A stretch of DNA of 64,000 bases, from positions 186,001 to 250,000 of the forward strand of contig RHKY01000001.1 of assembly GCA_008363385.1 (NCBI GenBank), given 5' to 3'. Below, in pieces: positions 53,189 through 62,950 of the stretch. The DNA is from Acidobacteriota bacterium (GTDB lineage Bacteria > Acidobacteriota > Thermoanaerobaculia > UBA5066). Positions within the stretch are counted from its first letter, which is position 1, and every line of letters starts with the position of its first letter. The notes beneath the pieces are model-generated. The model saw nothing but the letters and a program-made list of their open reading frames with translations. It was not told the origin of the DNA and did not search any database. Position numbers and translations under genes: made by a program.

Positions 53189-55840
53189 ATGAGAGGGCGA
53201 GGGTTCGTGATCGCGGCCGCGGGGCTGCTCCTGGCCTTCGGCGCGGCCGCCTCCGGGACGGGGCCTCGGCCGACGGTCCTGCCGCCCGACAGCCCGGAGG
53301 ACCTCGTCCTCGCCGCGGAGGTCCTCGCGGACCCCGGCGGTCGCATGACACCCGAGGCCGCGTCGGCGAGCAGCGGTTGGAGGCCTCTGGGCAAGGGCTT
53401 GCGCCCGGGGCCGGACCCCTGCGTCTTCTGGGTGCGCGCCGAGCTCGTGACGGAGGACCTCCCGGCGGGCGGCTGGGTCCTCCTGACGGGACGGAACCCG
53501 GCCGACGCCTGGGACCGGGTCGACGTCCACCTGGGCGAAGGGGACGGGAAGCTCCTCTCGTCGCGGCGGGACCGGCTCCCCTCGGAGCGGCCGGTCCCCT
53601 CGAACCTGACCGCCTTCGCCCTGCCCCTCTCGCCGGCCTCCCGCACGCCGGTCCTCCTCCGGCTCGAGAGCCTCGGGACCGGCTACGGCGAGCCCCAGGA
53701 GCTCTCCGTCCTCCTCCGGACGTACCGGCGCCAGGCGGGCCTCGAGCGCGGCGCGCAGTTCGCCCACGGCGCCTACGCCGGGCTGCTGATCGCGATGACG
53801 CTCTACAACCTCTTCCTCTACACGGCGGTCCGCGACCGGACGTACCTGCTCTACGTCGCCTTCCTCGTCCCCTTCGGGTTCGTCTGGCTCGCCCGGAGCG
53901 GGCACGCCTTCGAGCTCTTCTGGTGGTTCGCGCCCGGCTGGGACCGCGTCTCCAGCTTCTACCTGATCGCGCTGGCTCTCTCGGGGGGGATCCTCTTCGC
54001 GGCGGACTTCCTGGCGACCCGGCGGGTCGTCCCGGCGCTCCACCGGTTCCTCCTCGGGTGCTTCGCCGCCACCGCGCTCGCCACCCTCCTCGGGCTCGCC
54101 GGCGCGTGGGCCCTGGCGCAGCAGGTCCTGGCCCTCTCGGCGCTGGCCACGTCGCTCGTCATGGTGGCGGGAGGGGCGCTCGTCTGGGGCCGCGGCTTCG
54201 CCCCCGCGCGTCTCTTCCTCCTCGCCTGGCTCGCGCTCATCGGCGCCAACATCGCCTACATCCTCGCCTGGTTCCGCCTCCTCCCCTCGACGTTCCTGAC
54301 GGTCTACGGCGTCCAGATCGGCTCGGCCTTGAACGCCCTCCTCCTCGCCTTCGGCCTGGCGGACCGGATCCGCCTCCTCGCCCGCGAGCGCGCCGCCGCG
54401 CAGAAGGCGCTCCACGAGAGCCTGGAGGCGGAGGTCCGCGCCCGGACGGCCGAGCTGGACGCCGCGCGCGAGCGCGCCGAGGAGGCGCGGGCGCAGGCCG
54501 AGGAGGCGAGCCGCGCCAAGAGCGTCTTCCTGGCGACGATGAGCCACGAACTCCGGACCCCGCTGAACGCCATCGTCGGCTACAGCGAGCTCCTCCGCGA
54601 GGAGGCGATGGAGACCGGGAACCGCGCGGCGGCCGACGACCTCCGGAAGGTCTGGACGGCCGGGCGGCACCTGACGGAGCTGATCGACGGCATCCTCGAC
54701 CTGTCGAAGATCGAGGCGGGCCGGATGGAGATCGCCCGCGAGCCGTTCGACGCCGACCAGATGGTCGCGGAGGTCGTCGCCACGGTGAAGCCGCTCGTCG
54801 AGCGGGGCCGGAACCGGCTCGTCGTCGAGGCGCGGGAGATCGGCGGGATGACCGGCGACCGGGTCCGCCTGAGGCAGGTCCTCCTGAACGTCCTGTCGAA
54901 CGCGGCTAAGTTCACGCAGGACGGCCTCGTGAGGATCGAGGCCCGCTCCGGGGACGGCGACGTCGTCTTCGAGGTCACGGACACCGGGATCGGCCTGAGC
55001 CCCGAGCAGGCCGCGAAGATCTTCGAGCCGTTCGTCCAGGCCGACTCGGGGACCTCGCGGCGGTACGGCGGGACGGGCCTGGGGCTGGCGATCTCGCGGC
55101 GCCTCTGCCGGCTGATGGGGGGCGAGATCGACGTCCGGTCGGTCCCCGGCGAGGGCTCGACCTTCACGCGGGGCCGGACCGGGCGGCGAGGAAGCCCGGT
55201 TCCGCGGCTTGCTCTGGGCTACGTCCGTGGCGCGAGCGGCAGCTCGAAGAAGAACGTGGAGCCCTTGCCGGGCTCGCTCCGGCACCCGGCCCGCCCGGAC
55301 ATCGCCTCGCACAGCCGCTTGACGATCGACAGGCCGAGGCCCGTCGACGGCTCGCCCGCGGTGCCCCGCTTTCCGATCCGGGAGAACGGGTCGAACACCT
55401 TCCGGATCTCCTCCGGCGTCAGCCCGGGGCCCTGGTCGACGACCTCGACGAGGGCCCGGCCGTCCACCTGCGCGAGGCGGACCTGGATCTCCGCACCCGT
55501 GGGCGAGAACTTCACCGCGTTCGAGAGGAGGTTCTCGATCACCTGCGTCACCTTGTCGCGGTCCGCCAGGACCGGGAGCGGCCCGTCCGCCTCCTCCAGG
55601 CGGATCGACTGCCCCTTCGACCCTGCGGGGGAGCGGAGCGTCTCGACGACGTGGGTCGCGGCCGCCGAGAGGGACATCTCCTCGACGCGGCAGTCGATCC
55701 GCCCGGCCTCGATCCGGTTGACGTCCAGGAGGTCCCCGATCAGCGCCTGCATCCTCCGGCCGAGCCCCAGGATCCGCCCCGTCACCGCCCGGCGCTGCTC
55801 GGCCACGGGCTCGGGCTCGTCGAGAAGGAGCTCCGCGTAG
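53189..55840 (+). CDS. Hybrid histidine kinase with 7TMR-DISM sensor; 3' end abnormal
   Basis: Start chosen at ATG 53189 (10 bases after GACAAT; ATG 53177 is possible). A signal peptide and a DISMED2-like periplasmic domain are followed by seven membrane helices (about residues 205-415), a coiled coil, and an intact HisKA/HATPase core: FLATMSHELRTPLN with phospho-His, NVLSNAAKF, DTGIGL and GTGLGLAI. After GEGSTFT (about 55168) the expected short ending is missing: the frame continues 223 more codons to 55840, with 622 bases antisense to the next kinase gene. That tail (Arg/Pro/Ser-rich) does not look like real protein. A lost stop, frameshift or deletion is likely. No response regulator is adjacent. 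Confidence 0.8.
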   Translation: MRGRGFVIAAAGLLLAFGAAASGTGPRPTVLPPDSPEDLVLAAEVLADPGGRMTPEAASASSGWRPLGKGLRPGPDPCVFWVRAELVTEDLPAGGWVLLTGRNPADAWDRVDVHLGEGDGKLLSSRRDRLPSERPVPSNLTAFALPLSPASRTPVLLRLESLGTGYGEPQELSVLLRTYRRQAGLERGAQFAHGAYAGLLIAMTLYNLFLYTAVRDRTYLLYVAFLVPFGFVWLARSGHAFELFWWFAPGWDRVSSFYLIALALSGGILFAADFLATRRVVPALHRFLLGCFAATALATLLGLAGAWALAQQVLALSALATSLVMVAGGALVWGRGFAPARLFLLAWLALIGANIAYILAWFRLLPSTFLTVYGVQIGSALNALLLAFGLADRIRLLARERAAAQKALHESLEAEVRARTAELDAARERAEEARAQAEEASRAKSVFLATMSHELRTPLNAIVGYSELLREEAMETGNRAAADDLRKVWTAGRHLTELIDGILDLSKIEAGRMEIAREPFDADQMVAEVVATVKPLVERGRNRLVVEAREIGGMTGDRVRLRQVLLNVLSNAAKFTQDGLVRIEARSGDGDVVFEVTDTGIGLSPEQAAKIFEPFVQADSGTSRRYGGTGLGLAISRRLCRLMGGEIDVRSVPGEGSTFTRGRTGRRGSPVPRLALGYVRGASGSSKKNVEPLPGSLRHPARPDIASHSRLTIDRPRPVDGSPAVPRFPIRENGSNTFRISSGVSPGPWSTTSTRARPSTCARRTWISAPVGENFTAFERRFSITCVTLSRSARTGSGPSASSRRIDCPFDPAGERSVSTTWVAAAERDISSTRQSIRPASIRLTSRRSPISACILRPSPRIRPVTARRCSATGSGSSRRSSA

Positions 55841-56625
55841 CCGACGACGCAGCCGAGGGGGTTCTTCAGGTCGTGGGCGGCGATCCCGAGGATCTCGTTC
55901 TTTGCGTGGTGGAGCCCCTCCAGCTCCTCCACGTGCCGGGCCAGGCGCTCGCGGGCCTGCGACAGCTCGCGCGACTGCCGCAGGATCGTCAGCCGGCTCC
56001 TCACGTCCCGGGCGCGCGTCTCCAGCTCCATCCGCCCCAGGAGCCACGTCCCGGCGGCGGCGCCGATCACCGGGAGGAAGTGGGCGGCCAGCCGGTCCGG
56101 CGGCATGGCCGCCGCCGTGATCGCCAGGAACGCGACCGTGTTCACGAGGGGCAGGACGAAACCGGCGAGCCCCGGGAGCTTCAGCGCGACCCCGAAGACG
56201 ATCGTTCCCAGGACGAACGGGGCGGCCGTGTCGGCGAAGAGGAGTCCGAGGAGGAACATCGCGTCGCTGACGAGGAGGGACGCGATCCAGAACACGATCG
56301 CCCACGCCCTCCGGCGCGAGGCGGACGCGGCGTCCTCCCCCGCGGGGACGAAGAGCCGGGCGAGCAGGTAGGCGACGCCCGTGCCGATCATGGCCAGGTG
56401 GACGACGAGGGTCACACGCCTCTGCGCCGCGTCGAAGCCGAAGACGTCGAACAGGTCGACGCCGATGAGCAGGAAGAGGCCGATCCCGGTCAGGAACGCG
56501 GCGAGGACGGCCGAGCGGTGGACGAACGTCTTCCACAGCTCCCGCCGGAGCTCCCTCGCCTCCTCCTCCGAGAACCCGTCTGGAATCCCCGCGAGGAGGG
56601 CCGTCAGGCCGGGACCCTCACCCAT
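55219..56625 (-). CDS. Histidine kinase with six-helix membrane sensor
   Basis: A 468-residue membrane kinase. The first ~210 residues hold about six membrane helices with short loops (LAAFLTGIGLFLLIGVDLF; LVVHLAMIGTGVAYLLARLF; and others), then a coiled coil. The catalytic core is intact: ILGIAAHDLKNPLG with phospho-His, NLLSNAVKFS, DQGPGL and GLGLSIVKRL, ending naturally after GSTFFFELPL. The signal and partner regulator are unknown. Its last 622 bases are overlapped in antisense by the abnormal end of the plus-strand kinase, but its own sequence is normal. Confidence 0.92.
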   Translation of the reverse strand: MGEGPGLTALLAGIPDGFSEEEARELRRELWKTFVHRSAVLAAFLTGIGLFLLIGVDLFDVFGFDAAQRRVTLVVHLAMIGTGVAYLLARLFVPAGEDAASASRRRAWAIVFWIASLLVSDAMFLLGLLFADTAAPFVLGTIVFGVALKLPGLAGFVLPLVNTVAFLAITAAAMPPDRLAAHFLPVIGAAAGTWLLGRMELETRARDVRSRLTILRQSRELSQARERLARHVEELEGLHHAKNEILGIAAHDLKNPLGCVVGYAELLLDEPEPVAEQRRAVTGRILGLGRRMQALIGDLLDVNRIEAGRIDCRVEEMSLSAAATHVVETLRSPAGSKGQSIRLEEADGPLPVLADRDKVTQVIENLLSNAVKFSPTGAEIQVRLAQVDGRALVEVVDQGPGLTPEEIRKVFDPFSRIGKRGTAGEPSTGLGLSIVKRLCEAMSGRAGCRSEPGKGSTFFFELPLAPRT

Positions 56626-56766
56626 GGAACCCCTCTTCGGGAGAATGCTACGCCGGCAGGGGGCTCGCCGGAATCCCCCGAACGGGGGGGACGACCGCCG
56701 CGCGCCGGGGCCGTGAACTCGAGGCCCCGCTGGCCCGCTCGGGGAGCGCTGCGGCAGACTCGGCCC

Positions 56767-57423
56767 GTGAGGGTCGTCTGCCTCTCCGACACGCACGGGC
56801 GCCACCGCCAGGTCCCGGTGCCCGAGGGCGACCTCCTCCTCCACGCGGGAGACGTCACCCGGCACGGCACGCGGGAGGAGGTCGCGGACTTCGCCCGTTG
56901 GCTCGCGGAGCTGCCTCACCCGGTCAAGGCCGTGACGGGCGGCAACCACGACCGTTTCCTGGCGAGCCACCCGGACGAATCGCGCCGGCTCCTCGCCCCG
57001 GCGGCGCTCCTCGTCGACGAGGCGCTGGTCGTGGACGGACTTCGCGTCTGGGGGAGCCCGTGGCACCCGCGCTTCCTGGGCGGCGCCTTCGGCCTGCCGC
57101 GCGGGGAGGCCCTCGCCGGGAAGTGGCGGCTCGTCCCGGACGGGATCGACGTCCTCCTGACGCACGGACCCCCGGCCGGCGTCCGAGACCAGGTCACCTG
57201 GTGGGCGCCGCTCCTCCTCTCGCGCCTCTCGGGGAGGGGCGGCCGCGCCGGCTGCGAGGACCTCCGCGCCGCGCTCGGAAGGCTCCGCCCCCGCCTCCAC
57301 GTCTTCGGCCACATCCACGAGGGCCACGGCACGGAAACGCGCGACGGCACGACCTTCGTCAACGCCGCCGCCTGCGACACCTCCTACCGGATCGCCCACC
57401 CGCCGGTCGTGGTCGATCTCTGA
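56767..57423 (+). CDS. Metallophosphoesterase (calcineurin-like)
   Basis: A 218-residue protein beginning at GTG with the metallophosphoesterase motifs in order: SDTHGRH, LLLHAGDVT, GGNHDR, LLTHGPP and FGHIHEGHG. All metal ligands are present. Such small enzymes hydrolyse phosphodiesters; the substrate is unknown. It stands alone, 249 bases before the helicase gene, and is divergent from the second histidine kinase. Confidence 0.9.
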   Translation: MRVVCLSDTHGRHRQVPVPEGDLLLHAGDVTRHGTREEVADFARWLAELPHPVKAVTGGNHDRFLASHPDESRRLLAPAALLVDEALVVDGLRVWGSPWHPRFLGGAFGLPRGEALAGKWRLVPDGIDVLLTHGPPAGVRDQVTWWAPLLLSRLSGRGGRAGCEDLRAALGRLRPRLHVFGHIHEGHGTETRDGTTFVNAAACDTSYRIAHPPVVVDL

Positions 57424-57589
57424 CGCGGGCTGGCGGAGCGGGTCGAGACGTCGCGACAGACGGACGCTATCTGTCCCTCGGGGGCCGGATCTTCCTTCCG
57501 AGGTGCGCCGGGAGCGGGCTATCCTCTGACCTGGATCAGCTCCGGGACAGGGGAGACCGCTCGGGGAGACGCGGGGAGATCGCAACGGG

Positions 57590-57613
57590 TTCAAATGGTT
57601 TGAATCATTTGAA
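57590..57613. promoter_or_regulatory. TTCAA-type palindromic operator upstream of the helicase gene
   Basis: TTCAAA-TGG-TTTGAA (57590-57604) is a perfect palindrome with a 3-base centre, and a further TTTGAA follows 3 bases later (57608-57613). It lies 59 bases before the helicase ATG. Similar sites occur before the next gene (62922-62936), suggesting one regulator controls both. Confidence 0.5.
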
Positions 57614-57672
57614 TCTGTCGTTCGAACACGGACAGGTCCAGACTGCGGGCGTAGGGGAGTGGGAGCGGCCAC

Positions 57673-60600
57673 ATGGACGTCTTCGAGTACCGCGACCAGC
57701 TGATCGCCGATTACGCGGCCTACGTCCGGAGCTTCATCGAGATCCGCGACGCGCGGATCCGCGAGCACGTCGACCGGCTGCTCGACGAGGGCCTCCTCTG
57801 GCCCCAGCCGCTGATCCAGCTGAACCCCGCCTTCGAGGCGGGCCGGTGGATCGACGAGCTGGTCGAGGCCGGAGTCCTGCACGCGGGCTGCGCGCGGGTC
57901 TTTCGCCGCGACAAGGACCGCCCCGAGACGAGGGGCGAAGGCCGCGGGCTGCGGCTCCACCGGCACCAGGAGGAGGCCATCCTCACCGCGCGGCGCGGCG
58001 AGAGCTACGTCCTGACGACCGGGACAGGCTCGGGCAAGAGCCTCGCCTACATCGTCCCGATCGTCGACCACGTCCTCAGGCACGGAAGCGGCAAGGGGGT
58101 CCGCGCGATCGTCGTCTACCCGATGAACGCGCTGGCCAACAGCCAGGCCGGCGAGCTGGGCAAGTTCGTCTGCGAGGGCTTCCCGAACGGCGCCGGCCCC
58201 GTGACGTTCGCCCGGTACACCGGCCAGGAGTCGGAGGAGGAGCGGAAGAAGATCCTCGAGAGCCCGCCGGACATCCTGCTGACGAACTTCGTCATGCTCG
58301 AGCTCCTCCTGACGAGGCCGTACGAGAAGCCCCTCGTCGCGGCGGCCGCGGGGCTCCGGTACCTCGTCCTCGACGAGCTGCACACGTACCGCGGGCGTCA
58401 GGGCGCCGACGTGGCCCTCCTCGTCCGCCGCGTCCGCGACCGGATGTCGGCCCCCGACCTGCAGTGCGTCGGCACTTCGGCCACGCTCGCGGCGGGGGGC
58501 ACCTGGGCCGAGCAGTGCGCCGAGGTCGCCCGGGTCGCCTCGATGCTCTTCGGCGCTCAGGTCCGGCCCGAGGCGGTCATCGGGGAGACCCTCCGCCGGG
58601 CGACCGTCCCACGTTCGGAGGACGACCCGGCCTGGAAGGCGGACCTCGCGAAGGCCCTCGCCGGGCCCGACCTCGTTCTGCCGACGGACTACACGGCGTT
58701 CCTCGCGCACCCTCTGGCGAGCTGGCTCGAGACGACGTTCGGCACCGCGGAGGAGCCGGGCACCGGCCGGCTCGTCCGGATCCGGAATCCGAAGAGCGTC
58801 GTCGGGGAAGGCGGCGCCGCCGGGCAGCTCGCGAGGTTCACCGGCCTGCCGGAAGGGCGGTGCGCCGAGTCGATCCGCGCCGGCCTCCTCGCCGGCTACT
58901 CCGCCCGGCACCCCGAGACCGGCGATCCCGCGTTCGCGTTCCGGGTCCACCAGTTCATCAGCCGGGGCGACACGGTCTTCGCCACCGTCGAGCCGGAGCA
59001 CGAGAGGCACGTCACCGTCCACGGCCAGCGCTTCGTGCCGGGGGACCGCGACCGCGTCCTCCTGCCGCTCGTCTTCTGCCGCGAGTGCGGACAGGAGTAC
59101 TACTGCGTCCGCTGCCGCGAGGACGAGTCCGGCGTCTCCTACGAGCCGCGCGAGCCCTCGGACCGCGTTCGGGACGGTCACTCGGAGCCCGGCTTCCTCT
59201 TCTTCAGCGCCGAGAACCCGTGGCCGTCCGACGAGGTCGCGGCCCTCGACCGCCTGCCCGAGGACTGGGTCGAGGAGCGCCCGAGCGGGTGGCGCGTCAA
59301 GCCGCACCGGCGAAAGGCCCTCCCTCGTCCGGTCCTCGTCCGTCCCGACGGGACCGAGGGCTCGGAAGGGCATCCCTGCCACTTCCTCGCAGCGCCGTTC
59401 CGCTTCTGCCTCGTGTGCCGGGTCGCCTACGGCGCGCGGCAGGTCTCGGACTTCGGGAAGCTGGGCGCGCTCGGGTCCGAGGGACGGAGCACGGCGACGA
59501 CCATCCTCAGCCTCTCGGCGATCCGCCAGATCCGCGCCCAGAAGACCCTTCCGCAGAAGGCGCAGAAGCTCCTCAGCTTCACCGACAACCGGCAGGATGC
59601 CTCCCTGCAGGCGGGCCACTTCAACGACTTCATCGAGATCGGCGTCCTCCGCGCCGGGCTCTACCGGGCCGCCCTCGACGCGGGCCCCACGGGCATCGAG
59701 CACCACGAGCTGACACAGCGGGTCTTTGCGGCCCTCGGCCTCCCGTTCGCGGCCTACGCGCGCGACCCGGACGTGAAGTTCCTCGCGCGGACCGACACCG
59801 AGCGGGCGTTCCGCGACGTCCTCGGCTACCGGATCTACCGCGACATGAGGCGCGGGTGGCGCATCACCCTCCCGAACCTCGAGCAGTGCGGCCTGATCCG
59901 CATCGATTACAAGTCGCTGCGCGATCTCTCGGCCGACGACGAGACATGGCGGCAGGCCGGTCCGGTCCTGGCGAGAGCGGGCGCGGAGGACCGCGAGCGG
60001 ATCCTCCGGACCCTCCTCGACCACATGCTCCGCGAGCTCGCGGTCAAGGTCGACTTCCTCGACCCGCACCGGCAGGACTCGCTTCGCCAGCTGAGCAACC
60101 AACGGCTCGCCGAGCCGTGGGCCATCGACGAGAACGACGTCCTCGAGCAGGCGCGCGTCCTCTTCCCCCGGCCCGCGCAGGAAGACGACCGGAGGGACAC
60201 CGTCACCCTCTCGGCCCGGGGCGGCTTCGGCACCTACCTCGGGAGGCCGTCCGTTCTCGGCGACCGCTGGCGCGCGTTGAGCCCGGAGGGCCGCCAGGCC
60301 CTGATCGGCTCGCTCCTCGAAGGACTCCGTGCGGCGGGCATCGTCGAGCGCGTCGTCGACGCCCGCGAGCCGGGCGACGTCCCCGGCTACCAGCTCAACG
60401 CGGGCGCCCTCGTCTGGGTGGCCGGCGAGGGGGGCGTCGCCGCCCACGACCCCATCCGCGTCCCCAACCCGCCGAAGGACGGCGGCCGGACGAACCGCTT
60501 CTTCATCGCCTTCTATCGGTCTATCGCCCTCGACGTCCACGACCTGCGCGCCCGCGAGCACACCGCCCAGGTGCCGGGCGACGAGCGCGAGAAGCGCGAG

Positions 60601-62877
60601 AGGCTGTTCCGCGAGGGGAAGCTCCCCGTCCTCTACTGCTCGCCGACGATGGAGCTCGGGGTCGACATCTCCGAGCTGAACGTCGTCAACATGCGGAACG
60701 TCCCGCCGACGCCCGCCAACTACGCCCAGCGCAGCGGCCGCGCGGGCCGCAGCGGCCAGCCCGCCCTCGTCTTCAGCTACTGCGCGGCGGGCAGCCCGCA
60801 CGACCAGTACTTCTTCCGGCGCCCCGGCCAGATGGTCGCGGGCTCCGTCGCCCCGCCCCGCCTGGACCTCGCCAACGAGGACCTCGTGCGCGCCCACGTC
60901 CACGCGGTCTGGCTCGCCGAGACGGGCGCCTCGCTCGGCAAGTCGCTGAAAGAGGTCCTGGACCTCGCGGGCGACGAGCCCTCGCTCGCCCTCCAGTCGG
61001 GCATCCGCGCCGACGTGGGCAACCCCGGCGCCCTCGACCGGGCCCGGACCCGCGCCCGCGCCGTCCTCTCGACCATCCGCGCCGAGCTCGAGGGCTGCGG
61101 CTGGTACTCCGAGGGCTGGCTCGACCGCGAGCTGGACCAGGCGGTCGCCCGCTTCGACGCCTCCTGCGAGCGCTGGCGGGGCCTCTACCGCGCCGCGCTC
61201 GGGCAGGCCCGCGTCCAGAACCGGATCATCCAGGACGCTTCGGCCTCCCCGGAGGCCCGCCGGCACGCCGAGCGCCTCCGTGCCGAGGCCGAGTCGCAGC
61301 TGGCCCTCCTGATCGACGTCGACAAGATCGTCCAGTCCGACTTCTACAGCTACCGCTACTTCGCGAGCGAGGGCTTCCTCCCCGGCTACAGCTTCCCGCG
61401 CCTGCCGCTCTCGGCGTACATCCCGGGGCGCCGCAGCCGCGAGGCCGACGAGTTCCTCTCACGCCCGCGCTTCCTCGCCATCTCCGAGTTCGGACCACGA
61501 GCCGTCGTCTACCACGAGGGCTCGCGGTACGTGATCAACAAGGTGATCCTCCCCGTCCGCGAGGAGGCGGGCCTCACCCGCGAGGCCAAGATCTGCCGCT
61601 CCTGCGGCTACCTGCACCCCCTCTCGGGCGGGGGAGGCCCCGACCTCTGCGAGCGGTGCGGGGCGGCCCTGCCCGGCGGGATGACCGGCCTCCTCCGTCT
61701 GCAGAACGTCTCCACGCGCCGCAGGGACCGGATCAACTCCGACGAGGAGGAGCGCCTCCGCCTCGGCTACGAGCTGAAGACGGCCGTCCGCTTCTCCGAC
61801 CACGGCGAGCACGCGACCCGTTTCGTGTCGATCCGGGGGAACGGCACGGAGCTCTTGCGGCTCGACTACGGCCCGGCCGCCACCCTCTGGCGACTCAACC
61901 TGGGGTGGATCCGCCGGTCGGACCCGAACCAGCTCGGGTTCGTCCTCGACACCGAGCGCGGCTACTGGGCCCGCAACGACGACCTCGACCCCACCGATCC
62001 CGAGGACCCGCTCTCGGCCCGGCGCGAGCGCGTCGTGCCCTTCGTCGAGGACCGCCGCAACGCGCTCGTCGCTACGTTCGCGGAGGGCCTCTCGGCCGGA
62101 GCCATGGCCTCGCTCCAGGCCGCCCTCAAGAACGCCGTCCAGATCCACTACCAGCTCGAGGAGAGCGAGCTCGCGGCCGAGCCCCTGCCGTCGCGCAGGG
62201 ACCGGCGGCACCTCCTCCTCTACGAAGCGGCCGAAGGGGGCGCCGGGGTCCTCCGGCGTCTCGTCGACGAGCCCGGGGCCTTCCCGGCCGTCGTCCGGCG
62301 CGCTCTCGAGCTCTGCCACTTCGACTCGTCCACGGGGAACGACCTGCGCCGGGCCCCCACCTCCCGGGAGGACTGCGAGGCGGCCTGCTACGACTGCCTG
62401 CTCAGCTACGGCAACCAGCCCGACCACCGCCTCCTCGACCGGCAGGGGATCCGCGACCTCCTCCTCGACCTCGCGCGGGGCACGGTCGAGCTCTCCTCGG
62501 CCGGCGTCCCGGTGGAGGTCCACCTCGAGGCTCTCCGGCGCACCGCCGGGTCGGAGCTGGAGCGCCGCTGGCTCGACTGGCTGCACGCGCGGAAGCTCCG
62601 CCTGCCGTCGCGGGGCCAGGTCCTGATCCCGAACGCCGGCACCCGGCCCGACTTCCTCTACGACGCCCACACCCTCGCCGTGTACGTCGACGGCCCCCCT
62701 CACGACTTCCCCGAGCGCCAGCAGCGCGACCGGCAGAAGCAGGAAGCCCTCGAGGACGCCGGCTGGTCCGTCGTCCGCTTCCACCACCGCGACGACTGGT
62801 CCGCCGTCGTCGCGAGGTATCCAAACGTCTTCGGAACCCCCGTCGAGCCGGCGGATCGCAGCGAGACCCCAGACTGA
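57673..62877 (+). CDS. MrfA/DruE-like DEAD helicase with DUF1998/MZB and C-terminal Vsr-like nuclease domain
   Basis: A 1734-residue protein. Helicase core: TGTGSGKS at residues 116-123, DELH at 234-237, GTSATLA (motif III), and SPTMELGVDISELN with QRSGRAGRSG (motifs V-VI) near 990-1040. A long middle region holds Cys-rich fingers (CRECGQEYYCVRC and CRSCGYLHP...CERCG). The DUF1998/MZB-type zinc domain follows (CEAACYDCLLSY near 1570). Residues ~1630-1734 resemble a Vsr/DUF559-type PD-(D/E)XK nuclease: RPDF with Asp1660, VDG with Asp1673, then a basic helix and VVRFHH. Relatives include DruE of Druantia and MrfA/YprA. It begins a defence-like operon with the DrmD-like gene. Confidence 0.88.
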   Translation: MDVFEYRDQLIADYAAYVRSFIEIRDARIREHVDRLLDEGLLWPQPLIQLNPAFEAGRWIDELVEAGVLHAGCARVFRRDKDRPETRGEGRGLRLHRHQEEAILTARRGESYVLTTGTGSGKSLAYIVPIVDHVLRHGSGKGVRAIVVYPMNALANSQAGELGKFVCEGFPNGAGPVTFARYTGQESEEERKKILESPPDILLTNFVMLELLLTRPYEKPLVAAAAGLRYLVLDELHTYRGRQGADVALLVRRVRDRMSAPDLQCVGTSATLAAGGTWAEQCAEVARVASMLFGAQVRPEAVIGETLRRATVPRSEDDPAWKADLAKALAGPDLVLPTDYTAFLAHPLASWLETTFGTAEEPGTGRLVRIRNPKSVVGEGGAAGQLARFTGLPEGRCAESIRAGLLAGYSARHPETGDPAFAFRVHQFISRGDTVFATVEPEHERHVTVHGQRFVPGDRDRVLLPLVFCRECGQEYYCVRCREDESGVSYEPREPSDRVRDGHSEPGFLFFSAENPWPSDEVAALDRLPEDWVEERPSGWRVKPHRRKALPRPVLVRPDGTEGSEGHPCHFLAAPFRFCLVCRVAYGARQVSDFGKLGALGSEGRSTATTILSLSAIRQIRAQKTLPQKAQKLLSFTDNRQDASLQAGHFNDFIEIGVLRAGLYRAALDAGPTGIEHHELTQRVFAALGLPFAAYARDPDVKFLARTDTERAFRDVLGYRIYRDMRRGWRITLPNLEQCGLIRIDYKSLRDLSADDETWRQAGPVLARAGAEDRERILRTLLDHMLRELAVKVDFLDPHRQDSLRQLSNQRLAEPWAIDENDVLEQARVLFPRPAQEDDRRDTVTLSARGGFGTYLGRPSVLGDRWRALSPEGRQALIGSLLEGLRAAGIVERVVDAREPGDVPGYQLNAGALVWVAGEGGVAAHDPIRVPNPPKDGGRTNRFFIAFYRSIALDVHDLRAREHTAQVPGDEREKRERLFREGKLPVLYCSPTMELGVDISELNVVNMRNVPPTPANYAQRSGRAGRSGQPALVFSYCAAGSPHDQYFFRRPGQMVAGSVAPPRLDLANEDLVRAHVHAVWLAETGASLGKSLKEVLDLAGDEPSLALQSGIRADVGNPGALDRARTRARAVLSTIRAELEGCGWYSEGWLDRELDQAVARFDASCERWRGLYRAALGQARVQNRIIQDASASPEARRHAERLRAEAESQLALLIDVDKIVQSDFYSYRYFASEGFLPGYSFPRLPLSAYIPGRRSREADEFLSRPRFLAISEFGPRAVVYHEGSRYVINKVILPVREEAGLTREAKICRSCGYLHPLSGGGGPDLCERCGAALPGGMTGLLRLQNVSTRRRDRINSDEEERLRLGYELKTAVRFSDHGEHATRFVSIRGNGTELLRLDYGPAATLWRLNLGWIRRSDPNQLGFVLDTERGYWARNDDLDPTDPEDPLSARRERVVPFVEDRRNALVATFAEGLSAGAMASLQAALKNAVQIHYQLEESELAAEPLPSRRDRRHLLLYEAAEGGAGVLRRLVDEPGAFPAVVRRALELCHFDSSTGNDLRRAPTSREDCEAACYDCLLSYGNQPDHRLLDRQGIRDLLLDLARGTVELSSAGVPVEVHLEALRRTAGSELERRWLDWLHARKLRLPSRGQVLIPNAGTRPDFLYDAHTLAVYVDGPPHDFPERQQRDRQKQEALEDAGWSVVRFHHRDDWSAVVARYPNVFGTPVEPADRSETPD

Positions 62878-62881
62878 GCTA

Positions 62882-62936
62882 TTCAAATTTTCGAGGCGAT
62901 TTTGAATAAGAGGCGTCGGTCTTCAAGTAACTTGAA
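62882..62936. promoter_or_regulatory. TTCAA-type operators between the helicase and DrmD-like genes
   Basis: TTCAAG-TAA-CTTGAA (62922-62936) is a perfect palindrome with a 3-base centre. TTCAAA (62882-62887) and TTTGAA (62901-62906) form a second, wider pair. They lie in the 153 bases between the helicase stop and the DrmD-like ATG and match the layout seen before the helicase. Confidence 0.5.
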
Positions 62937-62950
62937 CGAGGGGTAGAGCC

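Noticed and set aside
52116-56536. Long minus-strand ORF through the toxin and histidine kinase genes
   Set aside because: Only its end (51630 to 52115 in another frame) is a real gene; the rest is antisense to well-supported genes.
56626-61266. Minus-strand extension of the second histidine kinase frame
   Set aside because: Antisense to the metallophosphoesterase and helicase genes; the kinase starts at ATG 56625.
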